A stretch of DNA of 64,000 nucleotides from contig NW_027062691.1 in the NCBI RefSeq assembly GCF_032884065.1, positions 583,918-647,917 on the forward strand, read 5' to 3'. This document shows positions 1 through 11,640 of this stretch, in pieces (position 1 is the first letter of the stretch; each line of letters starts with the position of its first letter). The position numbers and the translations under genes were made by a program. The notes beneath the pieces were generated by a model, which saw only the letters and a program-made list of their open reading frames with translations, did no database searches and had not been told where the DNA came from. This DNA comes from Artemia franciscana. Taxonomy: Eukaryota > Arthropoda > Branchiopoda > Anostraca > Artemiidae.

Positions 1-310
1 TTTCTGATAATTGGATTCAGCAAACTTAACTAGCTACTTTCCTAGGCACAAAGAAGTCCTTACACTGAAATTTTACCCCAGGGCTCGTAAAGGAATATGT
101 CCAAACTCTAAAACAATGCCCTAGCAGAAAAAAAGTGAAGCACCCAACTAAGCTAACCTTTTTAGAGTTACTGAGGATTACAACCAACCTATCCAAAGGC
201 GATTTAAAACTATTTCTTCTTAAAAAAGCGTATGCATTAGAAAAAACTTTAAGGCTTTAGCTTATTACTTGTAAGGATTTTGCTCAGAACTTGAAATAAT
301 TTCAAGCTAA
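1..310. repeat. Left copy of a ~310-bp direct repeat
   Basis: This stretch recurs at 1896-2203 in the same orientation with scattered substitutions. It begins at the first base of the window, so it may extend leftwards. I see no TG..CA ends, primer-binding site or gag-pol remnant between the copies, so an LTR reading is not supported. Nothing codes here. Confidence 0.85.
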
Positions 311-534
311 ATTTTTCTTATTGAAACATAACAAACAAAATGAAAAACAAATTAATTTTGTTATGATATGACAAATAATTTGGTAACAAGGGAACATCAA
401 AAAACATACTTGATAAGATTATGGAACAGCTCTTCTGATAATTTTGCAACAAACTATAGGGGAATTTAATGCATAGACCAAGTAGTCAAAATAATACTGG
501 GATGTCCATGAATCAGCAAGACTAAAAAAAAGGT

Positions 535-1130
535 TTAAAATAAGAGCTTTGAGACATGATATCCTTCTAAATATCAAATTTCATTGAGATCCAATCACCT
601 GTTTGTAAGTTAAAAATACCTCATTTTTTCTAATCTTTCAGAATTACCCCCCCCCCCCCAACTTCCCCAAAATGAGCGGATGTGTTCCAGTATGTCAATC
701 ATGTATCTAGGACTCGTGCTTCATATTCTCACCAAGTTTCATCCTGATCCCTCCACTCAAAGTTTTTTCCAAGTTTTAGGTATCCCTCTCCCAACTCCCC
801 CCCCCCAATGTCACCAAATCTGGTTGGGATTTAAAATAAGAGCTCTAAGACACCATATCCTTCTAAATATCATATTTCATTGAGATCCAATTGCCCATTT
901 GTAAGTTAAAAATACCTCATTTTTTTAATTTTTCAGAATTACCCCCCCCCCCCAGCCACCCCAAAGAGAGAGGATCCGTTCTGATTATTTCAATCATGTA
1001 TCTAGGACTTGTGCTTATTTTTCCCACCAAGTTTCATCCCAATCCCTCCACTCTAAGTGTTTTCCAAGATTTTAGGTTTCCCCCTCCCATATCCCCCCTA
1101 ATGTCACCAGATCGTGACATTGGTCGGGAT
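535..1130. repeat. Two tandem ~297-bp units with poly-C tracts
   Basis: Two head-to-tail units start at about 535 and 831, and a third start is cut off at 1131. Each unit opens with TTAAAATAAGAGCT-like sequence, has a C10-C14 run about 110 bases in, and a second C-rich patch near its end. The short reading frames in it are products of the repeat. Confidence 0.85.
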
Positions 1131-1474
1131 TTAAAATAACACTGGTAGTTGTGAAATAAATACTCTGAATCTGATGCAAAAACAGGATATTTATAATAAG
1201 TCAAAGCAGGATAATGAATGCAATTTTATTTGTTTGAAACACACTGAATCTCTTACTAGGTAAGAGCAATGAGCCTCTTTCCTTGTTGTGCCATAACTTC
1301 AGTCAATTTTATGCCAGATTCAAATGTAAAATAAAGCTAGGCTATTAACTAATATTATACAGCATTTGTTCTTAAACTAGACTTCTGAATGATTAGACAA
1401 AACACTCATAAATTTTCATATAGGTTTATGGTTTAATATGAAAATGGATAAAGGTTGAGCATAGAACCTCTTGA

Positions 1475-1650
<176 letters not shown>

Positions 1651-1895
1651 TTCTCCATATACATTGATGTGTAGAAATTGCATTTTGAGAATCAAAGCAA
1701 ATGTGAACATGAACAGAAACTCAAAATTAAGAAAAAATATTTGGTCAGGATTAACCTAAGATAGGCCTAAGTACAATTCTATCATTAATACAATCTTTAA
1801 GCCCTGAAAATAAGAGCCTAGCCTTGGAATAAAATTCAATATTGCATTTACGAAACTAAATATAAGCATTATATGCATTATAGAAACTAAATTTG

Positions 1896-2203
1896 TTTCT
1901 GATAATTGGATTCAGCAAACTCAACTAGCTAATTTCCTAGGCACAAAGAAGTCCCTACACTGAAATTTTTCCCCATGGCTCGTAAAGGAATATGTCCAAA
2001 CTCTAAAACAATGCCCAGGCAGAAAAAAGTGAAGCACCCAACAAAACTTACCTTTTTAGAGCTACTGAAGATTACAACTAACCTACCCAAAGGTGATTTA
2101 AAACTATTTCTTCTTAAAAAAGCGTATGCATTAGACAAAACATTAAAGCTTTAGCTTATTACTTATAAGGATTTTGCTCAGATCTTGAAATAATTTCAAG
2201 ATA
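1896..2203. repeat. Right copy of the ~310-bp direct repeat
   Basis: This matches 1-310 along its length with a few percent of differences. The copies are about 1.9 kb apart and enclose the 297-bp tandem and the AT microsatellite, so a segmental duplication or an unclassified repeat are both possible. Confidence 0.85.
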
Positions 2204-2484
2204 AAAATCCTTTCGTCCTTTTAGGAAACGGCTTAAGTATTTGGCCATTGTGACCAAATCCTTAAAGGATTTTTCCAAAATCCTATGCGTGTAAACTTGG
2301 CATTAGATGTCGTGCAAAACATTAATTATCGTAAACTTGAGTTTTTTGAAGAAACGAAATATAATAGATTAGTGATTTCTATTCAGATTATTTTGTACAG
2401 CTAATCTGTCCCTGCTGACATTTGTTTATCATCGTAAGTAAGCCAATAAGATAAATTAATAAGGCCTTTTATTGAGCTCGTCTT

Positions 2485-2996
2485 GGTAAAATTCTATTAA
2501 TTTACTTCTTGCTATCTTGGAAAGGGTTTAGGTTAGGAAAATGAAACTTTCAGGGATGGGCCTAAAAGTTAAATTATGTCCTGGGAAGGTATTTCAAAGT
2601 ACCCACCTCGGTAAAATTCTATTTAATTGACTTCTTGCTATCTTGGAAAGGGTTTAGGCTAGGAAAATGAAACTTTAATTGACTTTTTGCTATCTTGAAA
2701 AGGGTTTAGGTTAGGAAAATGAAACTTTCAGGGATGGGTCTAAAAGCTAAATTATTTCTCGGGAGGTATTTTAAATACCCCTTCCACTCCTCCCTCTAGA
2801 GGGCCCTGAGATTTGCCAATATGACAGGTCCATACCTATCAAAATTTTGACAAAACAACATTTTACCTTAATTTTCAGTTACCAGTTGCTTTTCCTCTGC
2901 CTTTATTTCTGAAAATTTTATTTAAAATTTTATGAAACAAAAATTTTTAAAGGTCAGGGCCCTCTAAAGGGAAAAGGAGTAGTTAGTTGCTTCAAA
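2485..2996. repeat. Direct partial copies of the fold-back repeat arm
   Basis: Several truncated direct copies of one arm lie here, starting near 2485, 2610 and 2675. All carry the words TTGACTTCTTGCTATCTTGG or close variants, then AGGGTTTAGG and CTTTCAGGGATGGG. They precede the complete fold-back element at 2997. Confidence 0.75.
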
Positions 2997-3744
2997 GGTA
3001 AAATTCTAGTTAATTGACTTCTTGCTATCTTGGAAAGGGTTTAGGTTAGGATAATGAAACTTTCAGGGATGGGTCTACAGGCTAAACTATGTCCCGGGAA
3101 GGTATTTTAAAGTACCCACCTCCACTCTTTCTCCCTCTAGAGGGCTCTGAAATTTGCCTACATGACAGGTCTATACCTATTGAAATTTTGACAAAACAAC
3201 ATTTTACCTTAATTTTCAGTTACTAGTTGCTTTTTCTATGCCTTTAGTTATGAAAATGCAACTTCTGTTATTTGAGTAGAATTTTGAGCCATATCAATGT
3301 TTTTCTTCAAAATTTAGGAAATGTATTTGCATATCTTTAAAACCTTATAAAATGGAATTGGGCAAAGCTATGAAGCTGAAAACAATTTTGTTGTACTTCA
3401 ATTAAGCATAAGATCTATTTTGCAAGGTTTCACTTTTATAACAGAAATATTTTTAAAGGTCATCAAAGGTCAGGGCCCTCTAGAGGGAGAAGGAGTGGAG
3501 GTAGTTGCTTCATAATACCTTCCCAGGACAAACTTTAGTTTGTAGATTCATCCCTGAAAGTTTCATTTTCCTAACCTATACCCTTTCTGAGATAGCAAGA
3601 AGTCAATTAACTAGAATTTTACTGCTTCAAAATACCTTCCGGGGATATAGGCTACTTTAGTCTGTAGATTCATCCCTAAAAGTTTCATTTTCCTAACCTA
3701 AACCCATTCTGAGATAGCAAGAAGTCAATTAACTAGAATTTTAC
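2997..3744. repeat. Fold-back (inverted-repeat) element
   Basis: The left arm (about 2997-3150) begins GGTAAAATTCTAGTTAATTG. Its reverse complement ends at 3622, where the sequence reads CAATTAACTAGAATTTTAC. The arms run through the CCCTCTAGAGGG-type motif in the middle. A further partial right arm follows to 3744, ending in the same words, so the terminal arm is doubled. The structure suits a non-autonomous DNA transposon of the fold-back/MITE kind. I saw no transposase and no clear target duplication. Confidence 0.75.
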
Positions 3745-4190
3745 CCTTGTCTTAAAGAAAAATTGGCTCTCATGTTTGTTTTTGAGTGGGATCTAAGATA
3801 TACAAAATGCAGAGTTTATTGTTTGAAAACTGGCTTTAGCTGTGTTGATAAATTCCCTTACTTACATAGGGTCATGGTGAACATACTATATAATGGCCTG
3901 TAGTGGTAAATCTGGAGTTTTCTTGCATAATTTAGCTGGGATGGAATTGAATAGGCCTACTCACTTGATCCCTTTATTTAGCCTGTGTTGTTTCATAATT
4001 CAATAGCCTAGTTTTTTAGGGTAATCACATTTTGAGCCCTTGAATGAGCTAAAACAGCCCATATTAACCACAAATTTAAAAATATGCAGAACTTTATAAG
4101 TAGAACCAGAAACCCCAAAAGGAATGACATCAGTTTTTATGATTTTATATTACTATAAAGATTAAGGAAAAACAATAATTAATATTCCTG
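3745..4190. other. Non-coding, nothing recognised
   Basis: AT-rich sequence without a long reading frame, RNA gene or recognisable repeat on either strand. Confidence 0.6.
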
Positions 4191-4194
4191 AATC

Positions 4195-4450
4195 AGCCAC
4201 AAATTAAAAATTTTTCTCACTAGATTTTTTTTTTTTTAATCTGTTTCTATATTTTTGGTTACTAGCCTATAGAATGTTTTATTGGTAAATATTTCACAGT
4301 TCATATAATTGACTTACCAATTAAAGCCACAAATTAAAATTATTTCTCACTAGACAGTTAAAAAAAAAAAAAAATCTGTTTCTATATTTTTGGTTACTAG
4401 CCTATATAATGTTTTATTGGTAAATATTTTACAGTTCATGTAATTGACTA
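4195..4450. repeat. Tandem duplication, ~127-bp unit
   Basis: Two adjacent units (about 4195-4320 and 4323-4450) share AGCCACAAATTAAAA at the start, a homopolymer run (T in the first, A in the second), and then TCTGTTTCTATATTTTTGGT. The homopolymer difference is the main divergence. Confidence 0.85.
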
Positions 4451-5799
4451 ATTGCTTCTATTGCAAATTCAAATTTAAGCACTTTTGACCTAACCTAATG
4501 AGCCTAACCTAACTATAAACTGATAAACCTAACATGACTTTTATTGAAACAGTAAGCTTAAGAACAACGTTTTAAAGTTTGATACCAATGTTTTAAGCTT
4601 TTTTTATACACCATATTTTGGTCATTTCATTTTCATCAACAAAGGTTCTAAAACCATTTAGCTTAATTAATGCTTTTTATAATTGATGAAATTATGCAAA
4701 CTTATGAGCAATTATTTATTGGCCATTAAGGAGGGGAACAGGTTGATCTTTGTGTAGCTATGAAGGGGGGGGAGGGTATGCCAAGCACCTCAAAAAATGT
4801 CTCATAATACCTAAACTTTTTAACACTTAGTGAGCCTTCAAGTAAATACAGAGTTTGTTTTAGGGGGGGGGGATAGACATTAATCTGATGGAAGCTTTGA
4901 AGTTAATAGATACTTTGTGCAGTTATTTTGGCATTAAGGCTCTTTCTGGTCTTTGAGTTTCTAGTATTTTCCCCTATCTTACATTCCCACATGTTCCCAA
5001 AGCCACAGTAAATGCACAAAGAAAAGCCCTGTTCTTTGTCTTGTTGTTTCTATCTGTGGCATGCATAGGAAATCTTTTATACCATGACTTATTGAGCAGT
5101 ACAATGCAAGCTGGTAGGAGGCAATGACCAGTTGTCTCTATTTTTTCTCTTGACTCTGCCTAGTGCTACAGGCAGTAAAAGTTAGTTGTTCAGTTATTTT
5201 GCCTGAATATTAGACAGAAGACAATGCAATATGACAGTATTTTATGTAATTACTGACTTGTTATTTTCAATCATTGTATTTATTTGATGATAATACAAAT
5301 TTAGCCATTTGAGCTTGTGAGTATTTGTTGTGAAAAAATGTTCATTGATTCAATCTTTATTCTCCCTTTGTTCCAAGAAAAATTTTTGGACCAAGACTGT
5401 AATATGGGTGATAGCTCCTCTCTTATTATAGATGTATGTTTCCTGTATAACATACAAGATTGTATTTTTATGCTCCAGGGGAATTGCACCATGGCATCCA
5501 TGGGGAATATTCTTATAAAGAAACATATATTGGAAGAACACACCTTGAAAACTGTGGAAATGAAGACTATATGTCATCTTCAATTTTTCTGATCCCATTC
5601 CTCTTGAGAAGTATTGAAGGAGTGTTCTTTCAGGGATTTTTTTTTTTGTTCTAGAGGATTTGCTGGACACATATTAGACTTGAATGTAAATATACAGGAG
5701 TTAAAAAAGACTGTGGTAGCCTCATTTATATTTACAGTGCATTGGATCAAGTAACTCTAACTGATAGAATTAAAACCCTAATAAAATATGGTTTTATTT
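4451..5799. other. Non-coding, no supportable gene
   Basis: It contains G8-G9 tracts near 4765 and 4864. Overlapping short reading frames on both strands at about 5300-5670 have no recognisable motif and look like chance frames. Confidence 0.5.
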
Positions 5800-6332
5800 A
5801 CATTATAGCCCCAGAGAAAGTGGGGATTGAACCATATTTTTGCACAGCCTATTGTTTGAAATTCAGTCAGTCACCTAGGTACCCATAACATTCTGTAGGC
5901 AATTTCTCTGAAAAACATCTAACAAATCTTCATCCAATTTTTGGAGTGCCCATGCTTCAGCACCATATTTGATCACTGTCATCACTGTAGCTTCCAATAT
6001 TTTAATCCTGGCTTGCAGACTTACCTTCCTATTCTTCCAAACTTTTTTCAACTGTGAAGAAACACCCTGAGCCTTAGCTATTCTATTTTTAACGTTTTCA
6101 CTGCTCCCAGCATCTTTACTCATAATACTAACAAGATATGTCAAACTGTCTACCTGATCATTCTTTTCATTTCCCAACATCACCTTTTCATCTTCACCTT
6201 TTCTCTTAGCACCTTAGTCTTCTTAATATTGATTTTCAGACCTATGCTAGCAAACTGAACATGTAATACCTGTAAAAGGTTGCTTATTTTGCCCAAACTT
6301 TCATATAGGATGCTTAAATCGTCAGTAAAGAA
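5800..6332 (-). mobile_element. RTE-like non-LTR retrotransposon, 3' part
   Basis: The minus strand encodes the C-terminal part of an endonuclease/reverse-transcriptase polyprotein. Near 6330 the catalytic box reads FTDD in place of YADD, followed by NLLQVLHVQFASIGLKINIK. The open part at 5875-6183 includes SQLKKVWKNRKVSLQARIK, ILEATVMTVIKYGAEAWAL and DLLDVFQRNCLQ. Relic sequence matching SNSRLYEKCGSIP-type continuation runs to about 5800 with stops. The same protein occurs in another relic at 10240-11640. The element resumes at 7430 and 8225, so it was split by two later insertions. The clade name is from memory of similar proteins. It cannot be functional. Confidence 0.75.
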
Positions 6333-6334
6333 TC

Positions 6335-7390
6335 CAGAAAGTCATGGTCTTCTCTGATGATGGAGACCCCATATTCTCAGAGCCTGCACCAGCTATAAGC
6401 AGGATACCCCAGGGAAGCATCCTTGGACCCACCCTCTTCTCAATATATATTAATGATTTTGAGGATGTTCTACAAACCCCATCACTCTCTATGCTGATGA
6501 CAGTAAACTAATTGGAATTGCTGATGGAACCCTACAAAATGACTTGAATGGTCTCTCCTTATGGGCTTTTATCTGGATGATGAAGTTCAACTCATCAAAA
6601 TGCAAAGTCCTGTACATGGGTCCCCACAACATTCAGATTTCTTACTGTATGCTGGATAAAGCTGGCCCACATATCCCAGTTGAGGCTGTTGAGAGTGAAC
6701 AAGACTTAGAGGTGATCATTGACAGGAAGTTTAAGTTCCATGAGCACACTATGTAACATGTTGCTAAGGCCAACAGAGCCCTGTGACTAATTAAATGAAC
6801 CATATCATCAGGCCATTCTCTGATAATAAGAAAATTATATAATGCTCTTGTAAGGCCACATTTGGAGTTTGGCTGCCCTGTTACAAATCCTAAATACAAG
6901 GGAAATGTGGTAGCCCTTAAAAGTGTACAGAGAAGGGCAACTAAGCTTTATGCCCCACACCAATTGCTTCTTTACCCTGAACGTCTGCATAGCCTTAAGA
7001 TACCCACATTGGTTTACTGGCAGCACATAGGAGATATCATTTTTGTCATGAAAATGCACCAAAATAACATAACTAACTCCATTTTTACTCCCTCCCCTGC
7101 CACCATGACAAGAGGCCACTCAATGAAGCTGCAACAGGAGCCCTCCTGACGTAGAGGGAGGATGAACTTTTTCTCAGTATGTGTTATACCAACTTGGAAC
7201 AGTCTTTCCAATAAGACTGTAACTGGTGAATTGGTTCATTCTTTCAAAATGAAGTCAATTTGAAGTGGAGTAATGCAGAATGGAAGTACCAGCGGGACAT
7301 CACATCCACTAATTGTGTCACCTCATCAATTCAACAGCGAGATGTTCTACAGGAGGATGCACTCCACCTTATCTTGCTGTAAACGCAATT
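6335..7390 (+). mobile_element. CR1/L2-like non-LTR retrotransposon fragment
   Basis: The plus strand encodes the second half of a reverse transcriptase in several frames. IPQGSILGPTLFSIYINDF near 6400 is followed, after a frameshift, by LYADDSKLIG, the catalytic YADD box, near 6490. Open stretches at 6544-6756 and 6862-7149 carry DLEVIIDRKFKFHEHT, LVRPHLEFGCPV and SVQRRATKLY, the usual thumb region of CR1/L2-type elements. The final FSVCVIPTWNSLSNKTV-like part ends near 7260. The piece is 5' truncated, has frameshifts and stops, and lies in opposite orientation inside the RTE-like element around it. Confidence 0.75.
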
Positions 7391-7429
7391 TAATATAATT
7401 TAAGGTAATTTAAGTATAATCTAAGTCTA

Positions 7430-7609
7430 GGAGAGTTTTACTTTCCCCATTTTTTTCCATGTCCCTCATTGTCTTTGCTATGCTCCTTAGAACAAAGTCC
7501 ACCAAAACGATTCAAATAAAAGGGGATAGGACGCAAGCCTGTTTAACTCCTGATTTAATACAAAACCAGCAATTAACCTCATTTTCTACCTTACTGGCAG
7601 CAATGTTAT
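7430..7609 (-). mobile_element. Middle fragment of the split RTE-like element
   Basis: Read on the minus strand it gives VENEVNCWFCIKSGVKQACV followed by LSPF and a FVLRS-like stretch. This aligns with NEVSSWFCIKPGVQQGCVIP at 10768-10830 in the plus-strand relic. It lies upstream of the 5800-6332 part in the element's own direction, as expected if 6335-7390 is an insertion. Confidence 0.7.
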
Positions 7610-8218
7610 CAAACAGTTTGTGGTAATGAACTGTAGTAAGGAGCAACCCAGATCAATACTAACCAAAACTCTAAAAAACGGAATTTTGATACCAATAGCT
7701 ACATCAAAAGAATAGTATTTTAATGCTGATTTTAAATATATAAGTTTCATCAAGTTTAGTATTACCCATCAAAAGTTACGAGCCTGAGAAAATTTGGCTC
7801 ATTTTAGAAAATAGGAGGAAACCCCCCCTAAAAGTCATAGAATCCTAATGAAAATCACACCATCAGATTCAGCGTATCAGAGAACTCTGTTGTAGAAGTT
7901 TCAAGCTCCTATCTACAAAAATGTGGAATTTTGTATTTTTTACCAGAAGGCAGATCATGGATGCTTGTTTATTTGTTTTTTTTCTTTCTTTTTTTTCCAG
8001 GGGTGATTGCATCAACCCAGTGGTCCTAGAATGTTACGAGAGGACTGTTTTTACTGTTTTGAAATGTAGAGTTGAGAGAAATAGTCAAACTTTAGCGTAA
8101 AGAGCAGGGCATTGATGAGGAAGCAGCCCCTTTCATATATGAAGTAATTTCTGTTAATTTTAAGTTTTAATGTTGCTCCTTACTTTAAGTTAAGAAAAAC
8201 TCTTTTTTTTATTTAATT
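7610..8218 (+). repeat. R1 repeat, internally deleted copy
   Basis: It starts CAAACAGTTTGTGGTAATGA and ends with the R1 3' terminus TTTTAATGTTGCTCCTTACT. The centre present in longer copies is missing. It interrupts the minus-strand RTE-like sequence between a codon string for TMYKN (about 8218-8235) and NIAAS (about 7600), so it inserted after the retrotransposon. No coding capacity. Confidence 0.8.
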
Positions 8219-8224
8219 CTTATA

Positions 8225-8500
8225 CATAGTACTAATTACTTTAATATATTTTTCTGGTATACCCATACAAGGATAAGACCTTTGTTAAAATCTTCTATCA
8301 ACAGAATGTAATGCTTGCTCATAATCTATAAAGCTGAGGACTAAACGTGTTTGCTAACTCAGGTACTTCTCAATTATAAACCTAAGAGTGAAAATTTGGT
8401 CAACACATCCTTTACCCTTTCTAAAAGCACACTGTTCTTCTCTTATAACTTAGTCTATTGCATCTCTCAGTCTAAAAAGAAGAGTTCGACTTGTTCAACC
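8225..8500 (-). mobile_element. Upstream fragment of the split RTE-like element
   Basis: Minus-strand relics read as REEQCAFRKGKGC, FIDYEQAFYSVD and GIPEKYIKVIS. They correspond to EEQCGFRKDRGCIDQ, FIDYGQAFNSVDR and GIPDKYIKVIN in the 10.2-kb relic. The aspartate of RT motif A is retained, but stops and frameshifts are frequent. Confidence 0.65.
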
Positions 8501-10239
8501 TGTCTTTTGCCATCTTAAAGGCAATCTGTCCAACTTAAGCCTTATTTTATTTATAGCCCTAGAAAGGGTGATGAAGTAACATATTTCACATAGTGTATTG
8601 TTACCAAGTCGAATAATTTATTAAGCCTACCGACCTGCAACAAAACTACATAAGCAAACAGCAATCATAAGATATTAAGCATAAAAGCACTAAACACAAC
8701 ACATAGCTTGTTTTTTTTTTTTATGTGGTCATTTGAATAAGTACTTAAAGCTATGCTTAGAGAATCGACCTTGAAAATATATTTCCTGCATATCTCAGCC
8801 TTTCCAAAGGCCCATGTTTTGGGACCATATTTGACCACTGTCATTGTGCTGACCTTCAGTGTCCTTATTCTTGTATTAGTGCTATGGAACTTTCAGCTGC
8901 AACTGTTTAGCCCTCTTCTTATTTCTTTATCTTGCTTAAGAGAACTAATGTAAAGGTGTTTACTTCAGCTTTAAGTAACAAAAGGGCAATAGTCAATAGA
9001 TTCATTTTAATATTGCAAAATGTGCAATATGGGATAAAAATCTGTGGAAGTGGCATATGGGAAAGTTTTGGCAGTTTTATAGATCATCATGAAAAATCTT
9101 CTGCTATTGTGTTGATGAATTATTTTCAAAAAGGCATTAGTTGGCAGATATGTTTTTGATATTGTAAAATCTGTAATATGAGATCAAACCTACTGAATTG
9201 AGAATTTGTAGGGAATTCATTTAAATGAATTCATTTAAATGTTTGATTTAATGTTTCATTTAAATTTCATTTAAATATAGCAATAAATGGTAAATGTCAA
9301 TATCAAACTTATTTTTATAGGGAGACTCTACAAACTCAAGACTAGATTTCAATTTTAAATAAGTTACTCGTCTTTTAAATTTTGACCTTGGGAATAAGTT
9401 GTTTATTACTTGTAGAAGGGCCGTATCTTGTAGCATTAATTTTTGCTGAACTACACTAATTATCTAACAATCTTCCACCAATAGCTAAATTTAAGCAAAG
9501 GACTCAATTCCCTGCTAAGACTTAACTATTCATTTTTACCTTACTTATTGACTTATGTTTGGGGCTGCATGCTGGCTGGCATTGAGAATAATGTCTGCCT
9601 CCCCCATCCACTTCAGTCCATGGCCAGTGTTAGTGTTTTGCTCTGTCTGATGTTTGCCATCGTCAGGAATTCGGGCTGGCTGTCGGATTATCGGTTCTTT
9701 GGTTGGCCCTAGGGTTATTTCCAACTGGTTTTGGTAAGGTTGTAGTCATAGGTCATCTCTGTGGGTAGATTTGGAGACATTTACAGCAGATGTCTAAACC
9801 ATTGTAAGGTGCAGTCGGATGCTTGGGTCGAAAACCGTGACTACTTAGTGAGCTGCAACAGTTTCTCATTGCTGATGGAATTGAACCATTGCAGACCTTC
9901 AATTGTCCTCAGGTTCTTTGGCTGGAATATGTCAATAGCCCTGATGGTTGTGGGTGATGCTTGCCATGTCTTAGCAGTATATTAGCACCCATGTACATTA
10001 TTCAAGCCAACACTAAGCAGATGAATGTATGAACCCAGTTTTATTTGCTTTGCAATGGTTTGCCAGTATCTTGTGTAACTGCTAAAAGCTTCCAGGTCTT
10101 CAAGTTGCATTTGATCTCAAAACATTACAGGAAGTAATTTAGTCTTTGAATCATTTCTAACTTCTGGTGCTGTGTTTTCTATTTTGGGTGAAGGAAGATT
10201 TCTTTTGTGAAGAAGATTTAGTACTAAAAGGATTAAAAA
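8501..10239. other. Non-coding; one GC-richer unidentified patch
   Basis: There is no gene I can support. About 9540-9990 is less AT-rich than its surroundings and has a 74-codon frame (9761-9985) without a known motif. It could be old retroelement sequence. The rest is AT-rich. Confidence 0.4.
9200..9280. repeat. Cluster of ATTTAAAT palindromes
   Basis: At least five copies of CATTTAAAT or ATTTAAATG lie within 80 bases, so the stretch is nearly self-complementary at several registers. No function can be assigned. Confidence 0.7.
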
Positions 10240-11640
10240 AATAATAAGGCTCCAGTTGCTGATAGTGTGGTAAATGAGTTTCTCAAATATGGTGGCTCAG
10301 AGGTTAGAAAGAAGTTACTGATGACTATGAATATGATTTTTGAAAAAGGGGAAGTATGTAACGATTTTAGGAAAGTCTTAATTAAACCACTTTATAAGAA
10401 AGGTGATAAGAGGGGGTGTGGTAATTATCAAGGCATTAGCATGGTGTCTATAGGTAACAAATTACTTAGTAATACAATATTTTTCAGATTGAGAGATGCT
10501 GTAGACAAAGTTTTAAAAGAAGAACAGTGCGGTTTTAGAAAAGATAGAGGATGTATTGACCAAATTTTCTCTCTTAGGTTAATAACTGAGTAGTGCCTAA
10601 TTTGTCCAACATATTTGGTCCTCAATTTTATAGATTATGGGCAAGCATTCAATTCTGTTGATAGAAGAGCTCTAGCAAAGGTCGTATCCTCGTATGGTAT
10701 TCCAGACAAATACATCAAAGTGATTAATGCTATGTATGAGAATTGCACTGCTATGGCTAATGTTGGAAATGAGGTTAGCAGCTGGTTTTGTATTAAACCA
10801 GGAGTTCAGCAGGGTTGTGTTATACCCCTCTTTATATGCATCATTTTGATGGACTTTGTCTTAAGGAGCACAGGAAAGGCAATGGGAAACACAGAATGAA
10901 ATGGGTTGGAAAAACTCCCTGGACTTAGATTATGCTCATGATTTAAGCATCCCAGATGAAATGGTGAGCAAAATGAATGAACTTTTATAGGTTTTATGAG
11001 TTTAGGATGCTAGAATAGGTTGAAAATCAATGCTAAGAAGACTAAGTCACTAAGGCTAGGAATAAGTGAAAATGTAAGGTTACGTTGAGTAACGGAAAGA
11101 TTAATCAAGTGGAAGAATAAGAAGATAAGTCTGCAACCAAGATTAGAATATCGGAAGCTATGGTGATGACAGTGGTCAAATATAGCTCTGAAGCATGGGC
11201 GCTCTGATTGGCCAATGAAGGTTTGCTAGATGTTTTCCAGAGAAATTACTTATGGACTGCTCAGAGTACCTGACTGACTGACCGTATTTCAAACAGTAGA
11301 CTGTACGAAAAACGTGGTTCAATCCTGCTTACTAAGGCTATAATGAAAGAAGGCTCGGACACGTTCTGCAGATGAAGGATGACAAATTGCCAAAAATTGT
11401 CCTTTTTGGCCAACCGTCGAAGACTAAACGAAAAGCAGATCGTTCTCGTCTGGGATGGGAGGATGTCATAAAGAGATATTTAAAGGAAATAGGAACTTCC
11501 TAGGAGGGTGTAAAGAGGGAGGCTTTCATTAGATTGGGATGGATAGGAGCGTGCCTAGCTGTGTTGGACTCAGGCGGCTTGGTGCTGTGGTGAGTTGTTT
11601 GTATTCTGATTTATAAAAAAATTTGAATATGTTTTTATAA
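10240..11640 (+). mobile_element. RTE-like non-LTR retrotransposon relic
   Basis: Plus-strand frames 10267-10593 and 10615-10899 encode reverse-transcriptase palm sequence: FRKVLIKPLYKKGDKRGCGN, EEQCGFRKDRGCIDQIFSLR, FIDYGQAFNSVDRRALAKV (motif A aspartate) and IKPGVQQGCVIP. The catalytic YADD box reads YAHD at 10931-10942, so the enzyme would be dead even without the stops. Downstream, frame-broken pieces match MKDDKLPKIVLFGQPSKTKR, LGWEDVIKRYLKEIGTS and a last frame CVGLRRLGAVVSC ending near 11615. It is 5' truncated and belongs to the same family as 5800-8500 and the ends at 61757 and 62501. Confidence 0.8.

Noticed and set aside
5301-5670. Overlapping frames of 80-106 codons on both strands
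   Set aside because: No domain or signal, and neither strand shows better coding character than the other.
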